NCBI GenBank assembly: GCA_963778465.1
Contig: CAVZUK010000003.1
Coordinates: forward strand, 1,178,001 to 1,242,000
Source: CAVZBW01 sp963778465
GTDB lineage: Bacteria; Actinomycetota; Acidimicrobiia; Acidimicrobiales; RAAP-2
Reading direction: 5' to 3'
DNA length: 64,000 nt
Shown here: piece after piece, positions 59,595 to 64,000 of the stretch
Layout of the letters: each line of letters begins with the position of its first letter
Numbering within the stretch: position 1 is the first letter of the stretch
Translations under genes and position numbers: made by a program
The notes under the pieces: generated by a model
Told to the model about the DNA's origin: nothing
The model's input: the letters and a program-made list of their open reading frames with translations, nothing else
Database searches by the model: none

Positions 59595-62525
59595 CTACGA
59601 GCTCCGGCAGATGTCCGGCATATTGAGCGAAACCATCCGATTGACCGGGCACTGCAAGGTGTTGAATTGCCAGCCGGCCTGGCGGTTCAGCAGGAGGTTG
59701 GGATCGACTCCGAGACTGCAGCCATAGCGCCAGGCGGCGATGGAGCCCGGCGTCGGATCGTATTGGCACTGGGCGGAGGTCGGAGCCCAGATGAGGTTGC
59801 CGATGTTCGCCTGCGGCAGGTTCCACACGCACGATCGGAAGAGCAGGAAGATCGTGCAGGTGGAGTTGTTCTGGAGGATGGCGGTGAAACTGTTGTTGAC
59901 GACCCCCGGTTTGACGGTCGGGCCTGACGGGATGGTGCAGTCGTAGAAGGGCTGCTTGATGCAGACGGTCACGCTGTAGCGGTTCCAGAACGCAGGCGTG
60001 TACAGCTGGTAGACCCACAGCGCGAAGGACTGGCGACCGGCGCTCAGCATGGCCGTCGAGTCGAGGGTCAGAACCCGGCCGTTGACGAGCGAGCCCACGG
60101 TCATGAGTAGGCCGTAGTCGGCGAGCACGAACCGACGATTGGCCTCGGTGAGATCGCGCTCGCGCTGCTGGATCGTCGCCATCTCGCTGGTGATCCTGGC
60201 GTAGGACTGGGATGGGCTCGGTGCGTTCGCCAGGCCCAGACCCTCGCCGACGGCCCCGAGCGTGTGTGCGGTGAGCGCGATGGCGCGGATGACGCGTGGG
60301 AGATTCTTGGCGAGCGGAGTGAACTGGAGAACGTCGCTCACGATCTCGAGCCCGGACTTGATCAGCTTCAGGAACGTCGGAGTCCGGTCGGGAGGGTTGG
60401 AGGGGAGGTTCAGGGCTGCATCCAGAGCGGGAAGCGTGCCCTGCTGGTCCTGGAAGAGCTTGAGCTCGATCGTTTCGAGTGTCGTGAAGTACCCGACCGT
60501 GGCGGACGCCGCCCACAGCTCGCCGAGGATCTGGTTGGACACGGCGGTCCACGCCTGGGGGGACACGGTGCTACCCGGCGGTGGCTTGCAGTCCGTATAG
60601 CGAGGCGGCTGTGCGCTCCCGACGCCCTGGGCGGCCAGAGGCGTGCATCGCTCAGCCAGCAGGCGTGAGTAGGTGATGAGCTGGCCCTCGGTGATCGAAT
60701 TGCTCGGGGTGGCGTATGTTTCCTGGCGGAAATCGGCGGACCGTCCGAGAAGGAACTGGCCCAAGGCCGAGTAGGCCGCCGCCTCGTCGCCGGTGAAGGT
60801 CGGGAAGTCCCCGTAGGGGAGTGGACGTGCGAAGGCATGGGTCGCTGCGTCCCACCGGAACGTCCGCACGCCGAACGGTCCACGTGCGACGAGGAAGGCA
60901 CGGCCGTTGCCGCTGACGTCCCCGGTCTGGATCGTCTCGTAGTACTGGGGGTTCGACCACACCGGGTCGGAGAGGGAAAGGGCGTTGGCAGAGAGCTGGC
61001 TCCATCCGGCCTGAGGACCGTTCCACTGGTAGACGGCGATCCCGGCTCTGCTGCGGGCGAGGAGCTCGGCTTTGCGGTTGCCATCGAGGTCGGCGGTCTG
61101 GATGGTCGTGTAGTGCTGGGCCTGGTCGAAGCCTGCGGCGTCCGAGAGCGCGGGCAGGACGGGACCGGCGGCTGTCCATCCGCTGGGCCCCCACTGGAAG
61201 GTCGAGAGGCCTGCGGATCCCCCGGCGAGCAATTCCACCGTGCCGTTGCCCCGGAGGTCGGCGGTCTGGATGGTCCGGTAGCACTGGGGCTTCGCGAACC
61301 CGCACCCCGCGCCGTCGGACAGTGCGCCGAGGACGGGGCCGACCTGGGTCCAGCCCTGGGGCCCCCATTGGTAGGTGTGGAGGCCGTCCCCCTTCCGGGC
61401 GAGCAGTTGTGCGGCACCGTTGCCCAACACGTCGGCCGTCTGGATCGTCTCGTAGCAGGCCGACTGGGCGAACCCGCATCCCGCGCCGTCGGACAGTGCG
61501 CCGAGGACGGGGCCGACCTGGGTCCAGCCCTGGGGCCCCCATTGGTAGGTGTAGAGGCCGGCGGACCCCCGGGCGAGTAGGTAGTCCTGGCCGTTTCCGG
61601 TGATGTCGGCCGTCTGGATGGTCGTGTAGTTCATGCGCTGGTCGAACCCTGCACCGTTGGACAGGGCCGCGAGGACCGGTCCGGCTTCGACAAAGGTGTC
61701 GGTCTGGGAGTCCCATGCGTAGGTGTGGAGGCCGGCGGCCCCCCGGGCGAGTAGGTAGTCCTGGCCGTTTCCGGTGATGTCGGCCGTCTGGATGGTGGCG
61801 TAGTACTGGGCCTGGTTCCATCCGGCTGCGTTGGAAAGGCCGAGGGCCACGCCCCCGCCCGCTGTTGCCTGCATCTCCCATTGTCCGGTGCTCGGGTCGA
61901 ACCGCTCGACCCAGAGGCCGTTCGCATCGCGGCCGATCAGGTCTTCACCGCCGGCGGCCTCGAGGTGTGCCGTCTGGATCGTGGAGTAGGAGCCCGGTTG
62001 GTCCCACCCGCTGAAGTCGGACCACTGGGGCAAGGTGTAGCTCGGCCCGCAGGCACTGGTGTACGAGGTCTGGCCGTTTGGACAATCGGGCGGCGCGGAG
62101 GCGCTCGGAGGGCTCTTCGCCTTGACGGTGGGAGCGGTCCAGGGCGCCGCGGGTGGGGCGACCGCCGGAGCGGAAGGAACGGCGGTCGGCGGCGGCGACA
62201 CCGTGGTCGTGGACGGGACGGTCGTCGTGCTCGGGGGGACCGTCGTGGTCGTGGACGGGACGGTCGTCGTGCTCGGGGGGACCGTCGTGCTCGTCGACGG
62301 GACGGTGGTCGTGCTCCGGGGAACCGTCGTGCTCGTGGGCGGGACGGTGGTCGTGCTCGAGGGGGCGGTTGCCGGCACCGGGGACGGCACTGCGGCCGCC
62401 GGGACTTCCCCTTCGACCGCAACGACGGCAGGGGTGAGCAGGACCAGTGCCGCGAACGGCACCGTGTACCGCAGAGCCCGGGCGGCACCAACCCTCTTGA
62501 CCGTGGGTACCCGCGTGAAGGTCAT
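59595..62525 (-). CDS. Secreted stalked VCBS/FG-GAP-like repeat protein
   Basis: A 976-residue secreted protein. An N-terminal signal segment (RYTVPFAALVLLTPAVVAVEG, about 19-39) precedes a Ser/Thr/Pro-rich stalk (about 50-115) of repeated TTTVP units, as in cell-wall-spanning proteins. Seven VCBS/FG-GAP-like repeats follow, with the core TIQTADITGNGQDYLLAR and YQWGPQGWTQVGPVL, about 58 residues each. The last 400 residues are unique, with several Cys pairs in the tail (CIKQPFYDC, CTIFLLFRSC, CQYDPTPG, CSLGVDP). It is presumably displayed on or released from the surface. No enzyme domain is recognised. Confidence 0.8.
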   Translation of the reverse strand: MTFTRVPTVKRVGAARALRYTVPFAALVLLTPAVVAVEGEVPAAAVPSPVPATAPSSTTTVPPTSTTVPRSTTTVPSTSTTVPPSTTTVPSTTTTVPPSTTTVPSTTTVSPPPTAVPSAPAVAPPAAPWTAPTVKAKSPPSASAPPDCPNGQTSYTSACGPSYTLPQWSDFSGWDQPGSYSTIQTAHLEAAGGEDLIGRDANGLWVERFDPSTGQWEMQATAGGGVALGLSNAAGWNQAQYYATIQTADITGNGQDYLLARGAAGLHTYAWDSQTDTFVEAGPVLAALSNGAGFDQRMNYTTIQTADITGNGQDYLLARGSAGLYTYQWGPQGWTQVGPVLGALSDGAGCGFAQSACYETIQTADVLGNGAAQLLARKGDGLHTYQWGPQGWTQVGPVLGALSDGAGCGFAKPQCYRTIQTADLRGNGTVELLAGGSAGLSTFQWGPSGWTAAGPVLPALSDAAGFDQAQHYTTIQTADLDGNRKAELLARSRAGIAVYQWNGPQAGWSQLSANALSLSDPVWSNPQYYETIQTGDVSGNGRAFLVARGPFGVRTFRWDAATHAFARPLPYGDFPTFTGDEAAAYSALGQFLLGRSADFRQETYATPSNSITEGQLITYSRLLAERCTPLAAQGVGSAQPPRYTDCKPPPGSTVSPQAWTAVSNQILGELWAASATVGYFTTLETIELKLFQDQQGTLPALDAALNLPSNPPDRTPTFLKLIKSGLEIVSDVLQFTPLAKNLPRVIRAIALTAHTLGAVGEGLGLANAPSPSQSYARITSEMATIQQRERDLTEANRRFVLADYGLLMTVGSLVNGRVLTLDSTAMLSAGRQSFALWVYQLYTPAFWNRYSVTVCIKQPFYDCTIPSGPTVKPGVVNNSFTAILQNNSTCTIFLLFRSCVWNLPQANIGNLIWAPTSAQCQYDPTPGSIAAWRYGCSLGVDPNLLLNRQAGWQFNTLQCPVNRMVSLNMPDICRSS
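60890..61995 (-). repeat. Seven 174-bp FG-GAP-like repeats
   Basis: Repeats of 174 nt (58 codons) with a TIQTA core. Two blocks of about 93 nt (61294-61386 and 61468-61560) differ at only about two positions, and the blocks at 61571 and 61745 are also nearly identical over about 60 nt. This indicates recent duplication or conversion within the gene. Confidence 0.75.
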
Positions 62526-62963
62526 CTCCTCCGAGCTCCTTGTAGTCGTCGAAGATGTTGGAACGGTAGCCCCGGCCTCGTTCGGGCAGAAAATTCGTTG
62601 CGCTCGATGTGATCATTTCGTGAACAAGGCGATCACTCGGGGGACTCCTGAGCCCACTGCCTGAGATCCGTGGACTCAAGTGGCAGGTGTCGGCGGCGCC
62701 ATGGAGAATGTCGCTTGGGTGCAGGATCTTCGCCCTGGAGGGCTCCCCATGCCGGCCGGGTCCTCCGGCTCAGTGAAGGCTTCGACGGCGATTGGACATG
62801 TCGGCGGGCAACTGCGAAGGGCAGGCGACGCGCTGGCTTGTTCGTGAATATTGAGTGAATACCTGCTCCATTTGACGCAGGAAGGAAGCAGTTTCTACAG
62901 TTCGCACACCGGCCATTGCACGGCTTCTCGAGCAACTCAACGGGACACTGAGAGGCGCAAATT
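62526..62963. other. 438-nt divergent intergenic region
   Basis: Between the secreted repeat-protein start and the patatin start. The plus-strand promoter of the patatin lies at 62872-62901. The opposite promoter is not clear, although an A/T-richer patch occurs at 62580-62630. The G+C content is visibly lower than in the surroundings. No gene is supported in this interval. Confidence 0.45.
62872..62901 (+). promoter_or_regulatory. Sigma-70-like promoter of the patatin gene
   Basis: TTGACG (62872-62877) and TACAGT (62896-62901) are separated by 18 nt. The start site would be near 62908, giving a 55-nt leader with a GAGAGG box 6 nt before the ATG at 62964. Confidence 0.55.
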
Positions 62964-64000
62964 ATGACTGCAACGGACACGCCAATTGGCACTGAATCGA
63001 CAAAACTGCCACGTGTGGCGATTGCCTGTCAAGGTGGTGGCAGCCATACCGCGTTCACGGCCGGAGTCCTCAAGCAACTCCTGGAATCGGGAACCTTGGC
63101 CCGGTACGAGCTCGTCGGGCTGAGTGGCACCTCTGGTGGGGCGGTCTGTGCGCTCCTGGCCTGGTGGGGCCTTCAGAGCGAGACTCCCGAGCGTGCCGCC
63201 TCCCTGGTAGAGGAGTTCTGGAGGGCCAACTCGGCCCGGACGCCGGTCGAGAAGATGGTCAACCAGACCCTGCTGTTCATGTCCGAAATGCAGAGCATCG
63301 GCCTCCTACCGTCGTCGACGCTGCATCATTCATTTTGGGCCGAGCTAGGGGCGGGGCAACTCCGTCAGCTGTTGTGTCGGTTCGTTGACTTCGACGCGAT
63401 CGATATCGATGTCGATCAGCGATATCCGATGCTCATACTCGACGCTATCAACGTCCACAATGGTAAGTCGAAGGAATTCAACAGCCATCACGAGCGGATC
63501 ACCGCGGAGACGATCCTGGCCTCGGCGGCCGTCCCCCCACTCTTCCGCGGTTCGCATGTCGGGCACGACTCGTTCTGGGACGGCCTCTTCGCACAGAATC
63601 CGCCAGTCCACGGTCTCCTGGGGGCCCAACCGGACGAGCTGTGGGTCATCCGCGTCCTTCGCCGCCAACAGGAGATGGAGCCCAGTCAGAGCGAGGAGGT
63701 CCACGATCGCGGCAGTGACCTCGTCGGCAGTCTCACGCTCTACCAGTCGTTGGCCTTCGTCGAGAAGATCAACCAACTCCTCGATTGCGGGATGCTGAAG
63801 CCCGAGTCGGAGTACCGCCCGGTGATCGTGCGGACGATCGAACTGACCCGATTCAAGGACCAGGGCGGGATCGGTGCGGTCTCGAGGCTCAACCGGGACG
63901 ATCGCTTCATCGAGGACCTCATCGCTCATGGGGTCGAACGCACGCAGGAGTTTCTCGCCGCCGTGGCGTTCGAGCGCGCCTGGCTGGAAGGGAACCTCGA
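62964..64000 (+). CDS. Patatin-like phospholipase, 3' end outside the window
   Basis: At least 345 residues of a patatin-fold lipase, open to the window edge. The oxyanion glycines are in AIACQGGGSHTAFTAGVL (about 19-36), the nucleophilic serine is in LSGTSGGAVCALL (GTSGG, about residue 54), and the catalytic Asp is in FWDGLFAQNPPVHGLL. A predicted role is phospholipid or fatty-ester hydrolysis, cytoplasmic or secreted without a visible signal peptide. The gene is divergent from the secreted repeat protein, and its promoter is visible. The absent C-terminus prevents finer assignment. Confidence 0.85.
   Translation, partial: MTATDTPIGTESTKLPRVAIACQGGGSHTAFTAGVLKQLLESGTLARYELVGLSGTSGGAVCALLAWWGLQSETPERAASLVEEFWRANSARTPVEKMVNQTLLFMSEMQSIGLLPSSTLHHSFWAELGAGQLRQLLCRFVDFDAIDIDVDQRYPMLILDAINVHNGKSKEFNSHHERITAETILASAAVPPLFRGSHVGHDSFWDGLFAQNPPVHGLLGAQPDELWVIRVLRRQQEMEPSQSEEVHDRGSDLVGSLTLYQSLAFVEKINQLLDCGMLKPESEYRPVIVRTIELTRFKDQGGIGAVSRLNRDDRFIEDLIAHGVERTQEFLAAVAFERAWLEGNL

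Noticed and set aside
1..64000. tRNA, rRNA or integrase genes
   Set aside because: I found no cloverleaf with a T-loop GGTTCGA consensus, no rRNA-like stretch and no recombinase or transposase motif.

Overview
The window is about 70% G+C, with GTG/ATG starts, many 4-nt ATGA/GTGA gene overlaps, several F420-type luciferase-like (LLM) enzymes, PaaI thioesterases, VOC proteins, and LexA boxes of the actinobacterial CGAAC-N4-GTTCG type. This points to a high-GC actinobacterium; a member of the Acidimicrobiia is my best guess but was not tested. I see no tRNA, rRNA, insertion sequence, prophage or CRISPR array.

Layout. 1-2985: acyl-CoA operon (thiolase end, DUF35 Zn-ribbon protein, PaaK-like ligase, thioesterase). 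3037-6644: an SDR/LLM/TIM-barrel isomerase operon divergent from an amidohydrolase, with two palindromes between them. 6723-10134: a NifU-like/UGSC-like fusion with an uncharacterised partner gene, then convergent MarR and pirin genes. 10196-15654: LLM enzyme, PPK2, an NAD(P)/FAD reductase and small genes. 15665-21197: an ABC1 kinase and a molybdenum-cofactor cluster (moaD, moaA, moeA, moaE, moaC) that looks damaged in several places. 21194-22099: two genes with internal deletions. 22322-29062: small stress or catabolic proteins, an orphan sulfonate-type binding protein, and an SOS-controlled DNA polymerase IV. 29192-32485: an RDD/DHDPS reading frame and an ABC-F protein. 32936-38612: a giant secreted FG-GAP/Ig repeat protein. 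38754-45382: AddB-like and AddA-like repair nuclease-helicase. 45504-49176: a second SDR/LLM/P450/isomerase module. 49657-59538: a catabolic region with a LarA homologue, aldo/keto reductase, hydantoinase B and A, TetR, TauD-type dioxygenase and a D-aminoacylase-like amidohydrolase. 59595-64000: a secreted stalked repeat protein divergent from a patatin that runs off the window.

How the genes work together. Most operons look built to activate, oxidise and hydrolyse organic acids or amides: CoA ligase, thiolase and thioesterase in the first block; F420 enzymes, P450, SDRs and isomerases in two parallel modules; hydantoinase, dioxygenase and amidohydrolase in a third. AddAB and DinB provide DNA repair. 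Two large secreted repeat proteins and a patatin suggest surface or extracellular functions.

Reading-frame quality matters here. Single-base or two-base indels split moaA, the FG-GAP protein, addB and hyuA, and may fuse the RDD and DHDPS genes. Their spread over unrelated, otherwise well-conserved genes suggests that at least some are sequencing or assembly errors. By contrast, the truncations between 20434 and 22099 remove large internal parts and look like real decay.
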